Under the pieces are notes generated by a model that was not told the DNA's origin, made no database searches, and was given only the letters and a program-made list of their open reading frames with translations. Source: Ramlibacter sp. (lineage in GTDB: Bacteria; Pseudomonadota; Gammaproteobacteria; Burkholderiales; Burkholderiaceae_C). From it: DNA of 39,850 nucleotides. The stretch spans positions 1-39,850 of the forward strand of contig JACDFR010000039.1 of assembly GCA_013815685.1 (NCBI GenBank), written 5' to 3'. Shown here piece after piece: positions 14,473 to 23,820 of this stretch (position 1 is its first letter; every line of letters starts with the position of its first letter). Position numbers and translations under genes: made by a program.

Positions 14473-16146
14473 TTACATCTTGCGGGGGGCGCTCACACCC
14501 AGCACCGCCAGCCCATTGTGCAACACCTGGGCCGTGGCCGCGACCAGCGCCAGGCGGGCATGGCGCAGGGCTTCGTCTTCGACGAGGATGCGCTCGGCAT
14601 CGTAATAGCTGTGATAGGCCGCGGCCAGCTCCCGCAGGTAGAAGGTCACGTCATGCGGCGCGAAATCCGCCGCCGCGCCCTGCAGCATCTGCGGGTACCT
14701 GGCCAGCTGCAGCATCATCGCCAACGCCTGCGGGCTGTGCAGGGACGACAGGTCGGCCTGTTGCAGCAGGGCCGCATCGCCGCCCCAGGCCGCCAGCACC
14801 GAGCAGATCCGCGCGTGGGCGTACTGCACGTAATACACCGGGTTGTCGTTGTTCCGGGCCACCGCCAGATCGACATCGAAGGTGTATTCCGTATCGGGCT
14901 TGCGCGACAGCAGGAAAAAGCGGACAGCGTCCTTGCTGGTCCACTCGATGAGGTCGCGCAAGGTCACGTAGCTGCCCGCGCGCTTGGAGATCTTCACCTC
15001 CTGGCCGCCGCGTACGACGCGCACCATGGTATGCAGCACGTAGTCGGGATAGCCCGGCGGGATGCCCACGCCCGCCGCCTGCAGGCCCGCGCGCATGCGC
15101 GCGATGGTGCCGTGGTGGTCCGTTCCCTGAACGTTCACCGCCCGGGTGAAGCCGCGCTCCCACTTGCTGATGTGATAGGCGACGTCCGGCACGAAATAGG
15201 TGTACGTGCCGTCGCCCTTGCGCATCACGCGGTCCTTGTCGTCGCCGTACTCGGTCGACTTGAGCCACAAGGCGCCGTCCTGCTCGTAGGTCTTTCCCGC
15301 CTGCTGCAGCCGCTGGACGGTTTCATCGACCTTGCCGCTGGTGTAGAGGCTGGACTCGAGGTAGTAGTTGTCGAATTCGACTTCGAAGGCCTTCAGGTCC
15401 AGATCCTGCTCGTGGCGCAGGTAGGCGACGGCGAACTGGCGGATGGATTCGAGATCGTCCGCATCGCCGCTGGCGGTGAACTCGCGGTCGTCCGCCTTGG
15501 CGGCCTTTCGGGCCAGGAAGTCCTGCGCGATCTCGGCGATGTATTCGCCGTTGTAGGCCGCTTCGGGCCATTCGGCGTCGCCGGGCTTGAACCCTTTGGC
15601 GCGCAGCTGTGTCGATGTTGCCAGCGTGGCGATCTGCACGCCGGCGTCGTTGTAGTAGAACTCGCGGTGGACGTCCCAGCCCTGGGTCGCGTACAGGTTG
15701 CACAGCGCATCGCCCAGGGCCGCCTGCCGGCCATGGCCCACGTGCAGCGGGCCGGTGGGATTGGCCGAGACGAATTCCACCATCATGCGCCGGCCGGCCG
15801 GCGGCCGGCTGCCGAAGGCCGCGCCGCCGGCGAGCACTTCGCGCACGATCTGCTGCTTGGCTTCGGCCTTGAGCCTGATGTTCAGGAAGCCCGGGCCGGC
15901 GATGTCGATCGACTCGACCCATTGGGCGAAGGGCCTGGTTTCCATCAGGGCCGAGCGCAGGCTTTCCGCCACCTGCCGCGGCGGCTGCTTCAGCGGCTTG
16001 GCCAGCTGCATGGCGGCGGTGCAGGCGAAATCGCCGTGCGTCGCCACCTTCGGCGACTCGAACACCGCCTTGTCGCCCGACCCGGGCAAAAGCTTTTCCA
16101 GCCCCGCAGCCAGGCTGCCGAGCAATTCTTGTTTGACGAGGAGCAT
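14473..16146 (-). CDS. argS: Arginyl-tRNA synthetase
   Basis: ArgS charges tRNA-Arg with arginine in the cytoplasm. The 557-residue class I enzyme has the N-terminal Add1 domain ([20 protein letters not shown]), the HIGH-like motif in [19 protein letters not shown], the nearby [19 protein letters not shown], and the C-terminal anticodon-binding helical bundle ([13 protein letters not shown]). KMSKS-like KISKRAG is present. Length and order are standard. It starts 9 bases after the DUF2214-like stop and is followed by the SPOR gene, a common Burkholderiales arrangement. Confidence 0.97.
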   Translation of the reverse strand: MLLVKQELLGSLAAGLEKLLPGSGDKAVFESPKVATHGDFACTAAMQLAKPLKQPPRQVAESLRSALMETRPFAQWVESIDIAGPGFLNIRLKAEAKQQIVREVLAGGAAFGSRPPAGRRMMVEFVSANPTGPLHVGHGRQAALGDALCNLYATQGWDVHREFYYNDAGVQIATLATSTQLRAKGFKPGDAEWPEAAYNGEYIAEIAQDFLARKAAKADDREFTASGDADDLESIRQFAVAYLRHEQDLDLKAFEVEFDNYYLESSLYTSGKVDETVQRLQQAGKTYEQDGALWLKSTEYGDDKDRVMRKGDGTYTYFVPDVAYHISKWERGFTRAVNVQGTDHHGTIARMRAGLQAAGVGIPPGYPDYVLHTMVRVVRGGQEVKISKRAGSYVTLRDLIEWTSKDAVRFFLLSRKPDTEYTFDVDLAVARNNDNPVYYVQYAHARICSVLAAWGGDAALLQQADLSSLHSPQALAMMLQLARYPQMLQGAAADFAPHDVTFYLRELAAAYHSYYDAERILVEDEALRHARLALVAATAQVLHNGLAVLGVSAPRKM

Positions 16147-16155
16147 CGCCGAATT

Positions 16156-16614
16156 TTACGGGGCCCGCCCGAAACCCCTGGCCAGGAAGACCGCCGCCAG
16201 CGGAATCAGCGCGATCAGGTGGGCCTGCACCATGACCCACTTGCGCGCCAGCCGGACCTGGGCATCGTCCGGCAAGCCACCTCCAGCCGCCAGTTGCTTG
16301 CGCCAGCGCCTGAACATCAGGGTCGGCTTGATCGATATCAGCCCCACCGCGACGAACAAGGCGAGCTTGAGGTGCAGCAGGCCGTTGCCCCAGTACCAGG
16401 GCGTGCCCTTGATGCCCCACCAGGTGCGGGCGATGCCGGTCAGCAGCACCGCCCCGGCGGCCATGCCGTAGACCGTATCGATCTGGCCCAGCCGCTGCAC
16501 GACCTTGGCGTTGAGCCATTCAGGCCGGCACAGCGCGGCCTCGCTCGAAATGAACACCACCATCGTCAGGATGGCGAGCAGGTGCGCATAGGCAAGCAGG
16601 GCTTCGAGGGTCAT
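16156..16614 (-). CDS. DUF2214-like integral membrane protein
   Basis: The 152-residue protein has about four hydrophobic segments (near 5-25, 45-65, 80-98, 128-146). Conserved features include AYAHLLAILTMVVFISSE, GQIDTVYGMAAGAVLLTGI and WGIKGTPWYWGN, which match the DUF2214 family. His residues inside the helices (AYAH, LLHLK, QAHL) are suggestive of metal or heme binding, but this is speculation. The ATG overlaps the LysR stop by four bases, so the pair is translationally coupled. Function unknown. Confidence 0.85.
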   Translation of the reverse strand: MTLEALLAYAHLLAILTMVVFISSEAALCRPEWLNAKVVQRLGQIDTVYGMAAGAVLLTGIARTWWGIKGTPWYWGNGLLHLKLALFVAVGLISIKPTLMFRRWRKQLAAGGGLPDDAQVRLARKWVMVQAHLIALIPLAAVFLARGFGRAP

Positions 16615-17561
16615 GAGGTTTTCCAGAATTCAGGCTGGCTGTAGTTGTGCTTGAGGAAGTCTATCCAGAGCCGCACCCGCAGCGGCAAATGCTTGCGCTG
16701 GGGAAATACCGCGAAGATGCCGTTCGGCGGCGCCGCGAATTCGGCGAGCACCTCGCGCAGACGCCCGGCGGCGATTTCGCTCTCCACCTCCCACGTGCTG
16801 CGCCAGGCGATGCCATAGCCGGCCAGGCACCAGTCGTGCAGCACCTGCCCGTCCGAGCAGTCGAGCGGCCCGCCCGGCTTGAGGTGAATCACTTCGTGTC
16901 CCTCATTCCTGGGGACGCGGAAGGCCCAGCCCCGCGTCTGCGAGGCGTCGCTGGAAAGCGTCAGGCAGTCGAACCGCGACAGCTCGCCGGGATGCTGGGG
17001 CGTTCCGTGCTGCTCCAGGTAGAGCGGCGTGGCGACGCACAGGCGCCGGTTGTCGGCCATGCGCACGCTCACCAGCGACGAATCGGGCAGGTCGCCGACC
17101 CGCACGGCGCAGTCGTAGCCTTCGCCCGCCAGGTCGACCACACGGTCGCTCAGGTTCAGCGAGATGGTCACGTCGGCGTGCGACGCGCGAAACCGGGGCA
17201 CCAGCGGCGCAACGTGCCGGCGGCCGAAACCTGCCGGCGCCGTAATGCGCAGGTGCCCGCTGGCCTTGACGCCGCCGGCGCTGACGCTCGCCTCGGCATT
17301 GGCGATGTCGGCCAGAAGGCGCTGGCAGTCCTCCAGGAAAGCGCTGCCTTCGTGGGTCAGCGCGATGCGGCGCGTGGTGCGCACCAGCAGCTTCACGCCC
17401 AGGCGCTCTTCGAGCGCGTCCAGCCGCCGGCCCATGATCGCCGGGGCCACGCCTTCGGCCTTGGCCGCGGCGGTGAGGCTGCCCTTGGTGGCGACCGAGG
17501 CGAAGGATTCGAGCTGCTTGAGTTTGTCCACGGCGCACATTATGCGCATTGGAGTTTGCAA
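16611..17561 (-). CDS. LysR-type transcriptional regulator
   Basis: The ~306-316-residue protein has an N-terminal winged HTH (KLKQLESFASVATKGSLTAAA, then MGRRLDALEERLGVKLLVRTTRR) and a periplasmic-binding-like effector domain (GHLRITAPAGFGRRHVAPL, DCAVRVGDLPDSSLV) typical of the CrgA/PA0477-like branch. It lies 21 bases after a family III CoA-transferase and overlaps the DUF2214-like gene, so it may regulate one or both. Starts ATG 17561 or GTG 17531 (just before DKLKQLESF) are possible; family members usually start close to the latter. Confidence 0.9.
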   Translation of the reverse strand: MQTPMRIMCAVDKLKQLESFASVATKGSLTAAAKAEGVAPAIMGRRLDALEERLGVKLLVRTTRRIALTHEGSAFLEDCQRLLADIANAEASVSAGGVKASGHLRITAPAGFGRRHVAPLVPRFRASHADVTISLNLSDRVVDLAGEGYDCAVRVGDLPDSSLVSVRMADNRRLCVATPLYLEQHGTPQHPGELSRFDCLTLSSDASQTRGWAFRVPRNEGHEVIHLKPGGPLDCSDGQVLHDWCLAGYGIAWRSTWEVESEIAAGRLREVLAEFAAPPNGIFAVFPQRKHLPLRVRLWIDFLKHNYSQPEFWKTS

Positions 17562-17582
17562 TAGCCGAGCCGCACCCGTCGA

Positions 17583-18779
17583 TTAGCTCGCGACAGTGAC
17601 GTTCGCGCTGACCATGGCCGCGATTTCCGTGCGGCTGTAACCGAGCTCGGCCAGCAATTGGGCCCCATGCTCGCCCAATGCCGGGGGCTGCGAACGCACC
17701 CCCGGGCGCTCGCCGCCCAGCGTGATCGGCAACAGCGGGGCCGCGGTCTGGCGGCCGTCGGGCAAGGTCAGGTCGGCGAGCCCGCCGGTCGCCCGCAAGT
17801 GCGGATCGTCGAACAGATCCTCGGGCCGCGTGATGGGCGCGAACGGCAGGCCGTTGCGCTCGAAAACCGCGCTCAGTTCCGCCGCGCTGTGCCCGGCCAG
17901 CCGCGACCGCAGGACCGGCATCATCCATTCGCGCGCCTGCACCCGGTCGTTGTTGGTTGCGAGCCGCGGGTCGGCCTGCAGGTCGCCAAAGCCGAAGGCC
18001 TCGCAAAATGCCTTCCACTGGGTGTCGCTCACGGCCGCCAGGAAAATCTGCTCGCCCTCCCTGACGGTGAACACGTCGTAGACCGCCCAGGCCGAGATGC
18101 GGCCCGGCATCGGCGCCGCGGGCTGGCCGGTGACCGCGAACTGCATCATGTGCTGGGCCACCAGGAACACGTTGTTCTCGAACAGCGCCGCCTTGACCTC
18201 CTGGCCGCGTCCCGTGCGGCCCCGCTGCATCAGCGCCGCCATCGCGCCAATGGCGCCGAACATGCCGCCCATGATGTCGTTGACGCTGGCGCCGGCGCGC
18301 AGCGGGTCGCCGGGCCGGCCCGTCATGTAGGCCATGCCGCCCATCATCTGCACCACCTCGTCGAGCGCGGTGCGATGCTCGTAGGGGCCGGGCAGGAAGC
18401 CCTTGTGGCTGACGTAGACCAGGCGCTCGTTCAACCTGGCCAGGCTGGCATGGTCCAGCCCCAGTTTCTTCATGGTGCCGGGCTTGAAGTTTTCGCTGAC
18501 CACGTCGGCGGTGGCCACGAGCCGCAGCGCGACTTCGAGGCCTTGCGGATGCCGCAGGTCGAGCGCGATGCTTTTCTTGTTGCGGTTGAACAGCGGAAAG
18601 AAGCCGGCCCCCGATCCCAGCAGCCTGCGGGTGTTGTCGCCGGCCACCGGTTCCACCTTGATCACTTCGGCGCCCAGGTCGGCCAGCACCAGGCCGCAGG
18701 TCGGGCCCATGACCATGTGCGCGAATTCGACGACGCGGATGCCGGACAGCGGCAGGCTGTTGGGTTGCTCGGACGTCAT
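17583..18779 (-). CDS. Family III CoA-transferase (CaiB/BaiF type)
   Basis: The 398-residue protein matches family III CoA-transferases: GIRVVEFAHMVMGPTCG, LADLGAEVIKVEP, NRNKKSIALDLRHPQG, LVYVSHKGFLPGPY, then ALDEVVQMMGGMAYMTG and GMFGAIGAMAALMQRGRTG. These enzymes move CoA between acyl groups, for example formyl-CoA:oxalate or carnitine/succinyl types; the substrate cannot be told from sequence. In this family the catalytic Asp sits after the GYLP/G loop, and ALDEV may hold it (inference). ATG 18779 is the natural start; upstream open frame is unlike the family. A LysR gene follows 21 bases downstream. Confidence 0.9.
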   Translation of the reverse strand: MTSEQPNSLPLSGIRVVEFAHMVMGPTCGLVLADLGAEVIKVEPVAGDNTRRLLGSGAGFFPLFNRNKKSIALDLRHPQGLEVALRLVATADVVSENFKPGTMKKLGLDHASLARLNERLVYVSHKGFLPGPYEHRTALDEVVQMMGGMAYMTGRPGDPLRAGASVNDIMGGMFGAIGAMAALMQRGRTGRGQEVKAALFENNVFLVAQHMMQFAVTGQPAAPMPGRISAWAVYDVFTVREGEQIFLAAVSDTQWKAFCEAFGFGDLQADPRLATNNDRVQAREWMMPVLRSRLAGHSAAELSAVFERNGLPFAPITRPEDLFDDPHLRATGGLADLTLPDGRQTAAPLLPITLGGERPGVRSQPPALGEHGAQLLAELGYSRTEIAAMVSANVTVAS

Positions 18780-19123
18780 CGGCGCATTCTCGCGCAGGGC
18801 GCGGGGCCACCCGTTTGCCGTGAGGACTGTCCAGGCTCGAAGCCGCGCCAGTACCCGGAACCGCATCCGCTGGTGCGAATCGCTGGGCTGGGATACAACG
18901 TGTTCCTTCTGATCTACGTCAACAAATCGCTCGAAACCCCGTCCATCTGGATACCGCCAAACCTTCAGCAGGCGTGATGTCGGCGCGGCGCGGCCGATAC
19001 CTACAGCTTGTGCGCAGTTAGGCCGCGAGCCGTTCCATCAGATGCAGCACACTTTCTGCGCCATGTCCGGGGGATTCCGTTCTCCTCCTTAAGATAGGCA
19101 GCCTTTCTGCAAGGAGTGCCGCC
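18780..19123. other. 344-bp divergent intergenic region
   Basis: It separates the leftward CoA-transferase from the rightward serine hydrolase and should hold both promoters, but no convincing -35/-10 pair stands out. A short leftward frame ending GAESVLHLMERLAA at TAA 19018-19020 looks protein-like and may be the tail of a lost gene, without enough length to name. An AAGGAG ribosome site for the serine hydrolase lies at 19111-19116. Confidence 0.45.
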
Positions 19124-20350
19124 TTGAAAATCAAAAAGATCGCCCTCGCCCTCCTCGCTGCCCTCGCACTCGCCGCCACCGCCGGCCGGTTCACCCTCGA
19201 CAAGGAAACCCGCGGCCTGCTCGCCACGCTGCCCACCAACCGTGACCTGCTGTTCTGGAGCCAACCCCAGCGCGACGCCGCGTTTCGCGCCCTCGATCGA
19301 ATCTCCCTGCTGGCCAAGTCCCGCGTCGTTGCGGCCGGAAGAACGCCAATGCCGCTGCCGCCGGGCCCGCCGCTCAATCTCCCAGTAGACATCGACACCT
19401 ACATGGCCGGCCAGCGCAGCGCTGCGCTCTTGATCGTGCACGACGGCAAGCTGCGCCTGGAGCGCTACGGCCTGGACTTCGACAGCAGCGGCCGCTGGAC
19501 CAGCTTTTCCGTGGCCAAGTCCATGACCTCCACCCTCGTCGGCGCCGCCATTCGCGACGGCCACATCAAGAGCATGGACGACAAGGTCTCTGCCTACATC
19601 CCGCAGATGAAGGGCTCGGCGTACGACGACGTGAGCATCCGCCAGCTGTTGACGATGACCTCGGGCGTAAAGTGGAACGAGGACTACGCCGACCGCGATT
19701 CGGACGTGGCGCGGTTCAACAACCACCAGCCCGAACAAGGCGTCGATGCGCTGGTGAGCTACATGCGGCGCCTGCCGCGCGCGGTGCCGCCCGGCACGCG
19801 CTGGAACTACAGCACGGGCGAAACCAACCTGGTCGGCATCCTCGTCAGCCAGGCGACGAAGAAGCCCTTGGCCGCCTACCTGTCCGAAAAGATCTGGGCG
19901 CCTGCGGGCATGGAGCAGCAAGCGACATGGCTTCTCAGCAAGACGGGCCAGGAGATCAGCGGGTGCTGCATCCAGGCCGCCGCCCGCGACTACGCGCGTT
20001 TCGGCCAGTTCATCCTGGGCGGTGCCCGCGTCAACGGCCAGAGCATCGTGCCCGACGGCTGGCTGGCTGAAGCCACGACCACGCGCACCGGCATCGGCCA
20101 GCCCGAGCGCGGGTATGGCTACCAGTGGTGGACCTACGCCGACGGCACGTTCGCCGCGCGCGGCATCTTCGGCCAGGGCATCTTCATCGACCCTCAACGC
20201 AAGCTGGTGATCGCCTCCAACTCCAACTGGGCCGCCGGAGCAAGGGACCCTTCGGCCAGCGGCGCGCGGGAGGCGTTCTATCTTGCCGTGCAGAAAGCCA
20301 TCGACGCCGAGGCGGTGGGCAACACGGAGCCGCTTAGCTCCCGTCGTTGA
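19124..20350 (+). CDS. Beta-lactamase-fold serine hydrolase
   Basis: The 408-residue protein has an N-terminal membrane anchor or signal (KIKKIALALLAALALAATAG) and a class C beta-lactamase-like domain. The SxxK motif is SFSVAKS (Ser129, Lys132) and the Tyr motif is NYSTGETN (Tyr229). The third motif is not a clear KTG. GYGYQWWTY, FAARGIFGQGIFIDP and MTSGVKWNEDY are typical of the 6-aminohexanoate-dimer-hydrolase-like group. It probably hydrolyses an ester or amide in the periplasm; the substrate is unknown. The start is TTG 19124, supported by AAGGAG at 7 bases. Its end overlaps the antisense end of a TetR remnant. Confidence 0.88.
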   Translation: MKIKKIALALLAALALAATAGRFTLDKETRGLLATLPTNRDLLFWSQPQRDAAFRALDRISLLAKSRVVAAGRTPMPLPPGPPLNLPVDIDTYMAGQRSAALLIVHDGKLRLERYGLDFDSSGRWTSFSVAKSMTSTLVGAAIRDGHIKSMDDKVSAYIPQMKGSAYDDVSIRQLLTMTSGVKWNEDYADRDSDVARFNNHQPEQGVDALVSYMRRLPRAVPPGTRWNYSTGETNLVGILVSQATKKPLAAYLSEKIWAPAGMEQQATWLLSKTGQEISGCCIQAAARDYARFGQFILGGARVNGQSIVPDGWLAEATTTRTGIGQPERGYGYQWWTYADGTFAARGIFGQGIFIDPQRKLVIASNSNWAAGARDPSASGAREAFYLAVQKAIDAEAVGNTEPLSSRR

Positions 20351-20560
20351 CGATCGCCCGTCCCGCGGCCCGCAGCGCCTTGCCCGCGTTCTCGCCCAGC
20401 AAGAGCACACCGCTGCTGAAGGCGCCGTCGATCAACAGCGACAACTGGGAGGCAGCGATGTCCGGCTTCCTGGCGCCGAGACGCTTGCACAGGAGCGTCA
20501 GGCGCTGGCGCTGTTCCAGCTTGTGCCTGGCGACGACCCTCGTCCGGATGCTTCGCGGCC
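20334..20560 (-). pseudogene. C-terminal remnant of a TetR-family regulator
   Basis: Leftward, ending at TAA 20336-20334, the frame reads RHKLEQRQRLTLLCKRLGAR, then KPDIAASQLSLLIDGAFSSG and GKALRAAGRAIVNDGS, the typical last ~65 residues of a TetR regulator (DQLLLLIDGA block). Upstream the neighbouring frame gives KHPDEGRRQ, which resembles the preceding loop and hints at a frameshift. The HTH-containing N-terminus is absent. The remnant overlaps the serine hydrolase 3' end by 17 bases. Confidence 0.7.
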
Positions 20561-20743
20561 GGCCAGTTGTTCAACGCACAAGAGTTCCTGCGGTCACTCG
20601 CGCCCCAATACTTAACGCTGGACTTCGGAAAGTTGCCTCGAACTATCGTTAGGAAAACTGCCGGCCATTACCCCTGATTCGATCACATATAAATCGCTTT
20701 TCACGCTCTTAATCTTCACTGAAGTATCAAATACAGTCATGGC
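20351..20743. other. 393-bp region before the dehalogenase gene
   Basis: The left half holds the TetR remnant. The right half (about 20640-20743) is AT-rich, with TATAAA at 20689-20694 and TATCAAAT near 20725, and probably contains the promoter of the dehalogenase-glcB pair. No -35 match is convincing. No Shine-Dalgarno is evident before ATG 20744. Confidence 0.45.
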
Positions 20744-21421
20744 ATGGAAAAACCCAAGGCCGTACTGTTCGATGCCTATGGCACGCTGTTCGATGTCTAC
20801 AGCGTGGGGCTGCTGGCTGAGCAGCTGTTCCCCGGCCAGGGCGCGGCGCTGGGCGTGCTGTGGCGCGACAAGCAGATCGAATACACCCGCCTGGTCACCA
20901 CCAGCGACAACGGCCTTCATTACCGCCCGTTCTGGGAGCTCACCCGCGCCGCGCTTCGCTACGCCTGCAAACGCCTCGCGCTCGCGCTCACGCCCGCCGG
21001 CGAAGAGCGGCTGATGAACCAGTACCGCCACCTCTCGGCCTTCCCCGAGAACAAGGAAGTGCTGTCGGCCCTGAAGGACAAGGGCGTGGTGACGGGCATT
21101 CTCAGCAATGGCGACCCAGACATGCTGGGCGTCGCCGTCCGCAGCGCCGGCCTGGAGGGATTGCTGGACCATGTGCTCAGCGTCGACAGCGTGCGCAAGT
21201 ACAAGACCCATCCCGATGCCTACGCCCTGGGGCCGCGAGCCACCGGCCTGGAGGCCAGGCAGATCGCCTTCGTCAGCTGCAACGCGTGGGACGCCCTGGC
21301 AGCCACGTGGTATGGCTACCCCACGCTGTGGGTCAACCGCTACCAGCTGCCGTTCGAGGAGCTGGACACCCAGCCCACGCGCACCGGCAGCAGCCTGCGC
21401 GACGCCCTGGCCTTTTTCTGA
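20744..21421 (+). CDS. L-2-haloacid dehalogenase, HAD type II
   Basis: The 225-residue enzyme hydrolyses L-2-haloacids (chloroacetate, 2-chloropropionate) to 2-hydroxyacids in the cytoplasm. It has the full L-2-DEX signature: nucleophile Asp10 in FDAYGTLFD, Arg41 in [12 protein letters not shown], Ser121-Asn122 in [10 protein letters not shown], Lys154 in [10 protein letters not shown], and Asn180/Asp183 in [13 protein letters not shown] 20744 is preferred because the overlapping ATG at 20739 is in another frame. Malate synthase G starts 34 bases downstream, so glycolate from haloacetate, once oxidised to glyoxylate, could enter central metabolism. An inactivated haloacetate dehalogenase of a different fold lies 13 kb to the left. 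Confidence 0.92.
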   Translation: MEKPKAVLFDAYGTLFDVYSVGLLAEQLFPGQGAALGVLWRDKQIEYTRLVTTSDNGLHYRPFWELTRAALRYACKRLALALTPAGEERLMNQYRHLSAFPENKEVLSALKDKGVVTGILSNGDPDMLGVAVRSAGLEGLLDHVLSVDSVRKYKTHPDAYALGPRATGLEARQIAFVSCNAWDALAATWYGYPTLWVNRYQLPFEELDTQPTRTGSSLRDALAFF

Positions 21422-21455
21422 TTCGTCCCATTCCCGCTTTCGAGGAGATAAACCC

Positions 21456-23651
21456 ATGACCGCGCGTATCAATGTCAATGGCCTGCAAGTCGCCACCGGG
21501 CTGCATCGCTTCATCGAAGACAAAGTGCTGCCGGGAACGGGCGTGCACAGCGCCAACTTCTGGCGCGGTTTCGACGCCATCGTGCAGGAGCTGGCCCCCC
21601 GCAACATCGCGCTGCTGGCCGAGCGCGACCGCCTGCAGGCCGAGCTGGACAGCTGGCACCAGGCCAACCCCGGGCCGCTGCGCGACATGGCCGGCTACCG
21701 CGCGTTTCTGGAACAGATCGGCTACCTGGTGCCGCAGCCCGCGAGCGTGAAGGCGAGCACGGCGAACGTGGACGCCGAGCTGGCGGCGCAGGCCGGCCCG
21801 CAGCTGGTGGTGCCCATCCTGAACGCGCGCTACGCGCTCAATGCCGCCAATGCCCGCTGGGGCTCGCTCTATGACGCCATGTACGGCACGGACGTCATCC
21901 CCGAGGAAGAGGGAGCCGAAAAGGGCAAGGCCTACAACCCCGCACGCGGTGCCCAGGTGATCGATTTCGCCCGCCACATCCTCGACCAGTTCGCACCGCT
22001 GGCCGCGGGCTCGCACGAAGACATCACCTTGTACCGGGTTGAAAACGGCAACCTCACGGCAAACATGCGCAGCGGGGCCGCCACCGGCCTGGAGGATCCG
22101 TTCCAGTTCATCGGCTACCAGGGCCCAGCCGATGCGCCGTCGTCCGTCCTGCTGCGGCACAACGGCCTGCACATCGACATCCGCATCGACCGCAGCACGG
22201 CCATCGGCAAGACGGATACGGCCGGCGTCAGCGACGTGGTGCTGGAATCGGCGCTCTCCACCATCCTCGACCTGGAAGATTCGGTCGCCGTGGTCGACGC
22301 CCAGGACAAGGTGCTGGCGTACGGCAACTGGCTGGGCATCCTGCAGGGGACGCTGACGGAGCAGGTGGAAAAAGGCGGCAAGTCCTTCACCCGCGGCCTG
22401 AACCCGGACCGCAAGTACACCGGGCCTACCGGGGGCGTGGTGACCCTGCACGGGCGCTCGCTGATGTTCGTGCGCAACGTCGGCCACCTCATGACCAACC
22501 CGGCGATTTTGTACGACGGCGGCAAGGAAATCCCCGAGGGCATCCTCGACGCGGTGGTGACGACCACCATCGCGATGCACGACCTCCAGCGCAAGGGGCG
22601 GCCCGGCATCAAGAATTCCCGCGCCGGTTCGGTCTATATCGTCAAGCCCAAGATGCACGGCCCGCGGGAAGTCGCCTTCGCCTGCGAACTGTTCGGCCGC
22701 GTCGAAGCCATGCTGGGGCTGCCGGCCAACACCGTGAAGCTCGGCATCATGGACGAAGAGCGCCGCACCAGCGTCAACCTCAAGGCGTGCATCGCCGAGG
22801 CCGGCGCGCGCGTGGCCTTCATCAACACCGGCTTCCTGGATCGCACCGGCGACGAGATGCACACCGCCATGCAGGCCGGGCCGATGTATCGCAAAGGCGA
22901 CATGAAAAGCAGCGCCTGGATCCAGGCCTACGAAAAGAACAACGTGCTGGTCGGCCTGGCATGCGGGCTGCGCGGCCGCGCCCAGATCGGCAAGGGCATG
23001 TGGGCCATGCCCGACCTGATGGCGGCGATGCTGCAGCAGAAGATCGCCCACCCGCAGGCCGGCGCCAACACTGCCTGGGTGCCGTCGCCCACGGCGGCAA
23101 CGCTGCACGCCCTGCACTACCACCAGGTGAACGTGGCCGAAGTGCAGAAAGAGATGGAGCGCATCGACGCCGACGGGCAGCGCGACGACATCCTGGCCGA
23201 CCTGCTGCAGATCCCGGTGGTCGCCGAAGCGAAGTGGACGCCCGCCGAGCGCCAGCAGGAATTGGACAACAACGCCCAGGGCATCCTGGGCTACGTGGTG
23301 CGCTGGATCGACCAGGGCGTGGGCTGCTCCAAGGTGCCCGACATCCACAACGTGGGCCTGATGGAAGACCGCGCGACGCTGCGAATCAGCAGCCAGCACA
23401 TCGCCAACTGGCTGCACCACCGCGTGGTGACCCAGGAGCAGGTGACCGAAACATTCCAGCGCATGGCCGCCGTCGTGGACGGCCAGAACGCGGGCGACCC
23501 GCTCTACCAGCCGATGGCCGGCAACTTCGGGAAATCGGCGGCTTTCCGGGCGGCCTGCGACCTGGTCTTCAAGGGCCTCGAGCAGCCCAGCGGCTACACC
23601 GAGCCGCTGTTACATGCCTGGCGCCTGAAGGTCAAGGCCGGCAAGGCCTGA
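21456..23651 (+). CDS. glcB: Malate synthase G
   Basis: GlcB condenses glyoxylate with acetyl-CoA to malate in the cytoplasm, allowing growth on glycolate or C2 compounds. The 731-residue length is that of the monomeric G form. Recognisable blocks include [91 protein letters not shown] and [20 protein letters not shown] lies 7 bases before ATG 21456; the longer open frame from 21108 is read-through of the dehalogenase. No rho-independent terminator with a T-tract is visible after the stop. Confidence 0.97.
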   Translation: MTARINVNGLQVATGLHRFIEDKVLPGTGVHSANFWRGFDAIVQELAPRNIALLAERDRLQAELDSWHQANPGPLRDMAGYRAFLEQIGYLVPQPASVKASTANVDAELAAQAGPQLVVPILNARYALNAANARWGSLYDAMYGTDVIPEEEGAEKGKAYNPARGAQVIDFARHILDQFAPLAAGSHEDITLYRVENGNLTANMRSGAATGLEDPFQFIGYQGPADAPSSVLLRHNGLHIDIRIDRSTAIGKTDTAGVSDVVLESALSTILDLEDSVAVVDAQDKVLAYGNWLGILQGTLTEQVEKGGKSFTRGLNPDRKYTGPTGGVVTLHGRSLMFVRNVGHLMTNPAILYDGGKEIPEGILDAVVTTTIAMHDLQRKGRPGIKNSRAGSVYIVKPKMHGPREVAFACELFGRVEAMLGLPANTVKLGIMDEERRTSVNLKACIAEAGARVAFINTGFLDRTGDEMHTAMQAGPMYRKGDMKSSAWIQAYEKNNVLVGLACGLRGRAQIGKGMWAMPDLMAAMLQQKIAHPQAGANTAWVPSPTAATLHALHYHQVNVAEVQKEMERIDADGQRDDILADLLQIPVVAEAKWTPAERQQELDNNAQGILGYVVRWIDQGVGCSKVPDIHNVGLMEDRATLRISSQHIANWLHHRVVTQEQVTETFQRMAAVVDGQNAGDPLYQPMAGNFGKSAAFRAACDLVFKGLEQPSGYTEPLLHAWRLKVKAGKA

Positions 23652-23760
23652 ATCCGGGGGGTGTGGGGCTTTCGCGAATTTGAGGTAAAACCCGTCGCCG
23701 CGGTAATTTGCCGCAGCTTCGGGCCGTCTTTCGCGGATTAAAATCGCGGCTCGCGATGCA

Positions 23761-23790
23761 GCCGGCCTGTGCGGGACAAGGCAGGCCGGC
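23761..23790 (+). promoter_or_regulatory. Hairpin in the leader of the first halogenase-like gene
   Basis: GCCGGCCTG (23761-23769) and CAGGCCGGC (23782-23790) are perfect complements with a 12-base loop, 30 bases before the start codon. No T-tract follows, so it is not a typical intrinsic terminator of glcB. It could be a leader structure or an operator-like palindrome. An AT-rich TTAAAAT lies just upstream (23738-23744). Confidence 0.5.
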
Positions 23791-23820
23791 CGTCATCAGA
23801 AGTTCGCGACAGAAAGCCCG

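Noticed and set aside
13972..16644. 890-codon rightward open frame opposite argS
   Set aside because: It is antisense to argS and the SPOR gene, His/Arg/Gly-rich, and a typical GC-rich shadow.
19018..19062. Short leftward tail ending GAESVLHLMERLAA
   Set aside because: Protein-like but only about 15 residues; no family can be assigned, so it is noted only within the intergenic entry.
23761..23790. Intrinsic terminator for glcB
   Set aside because: The stem is strong but no T-tract follows and it lies 110 bases after the stop, close to the next start.
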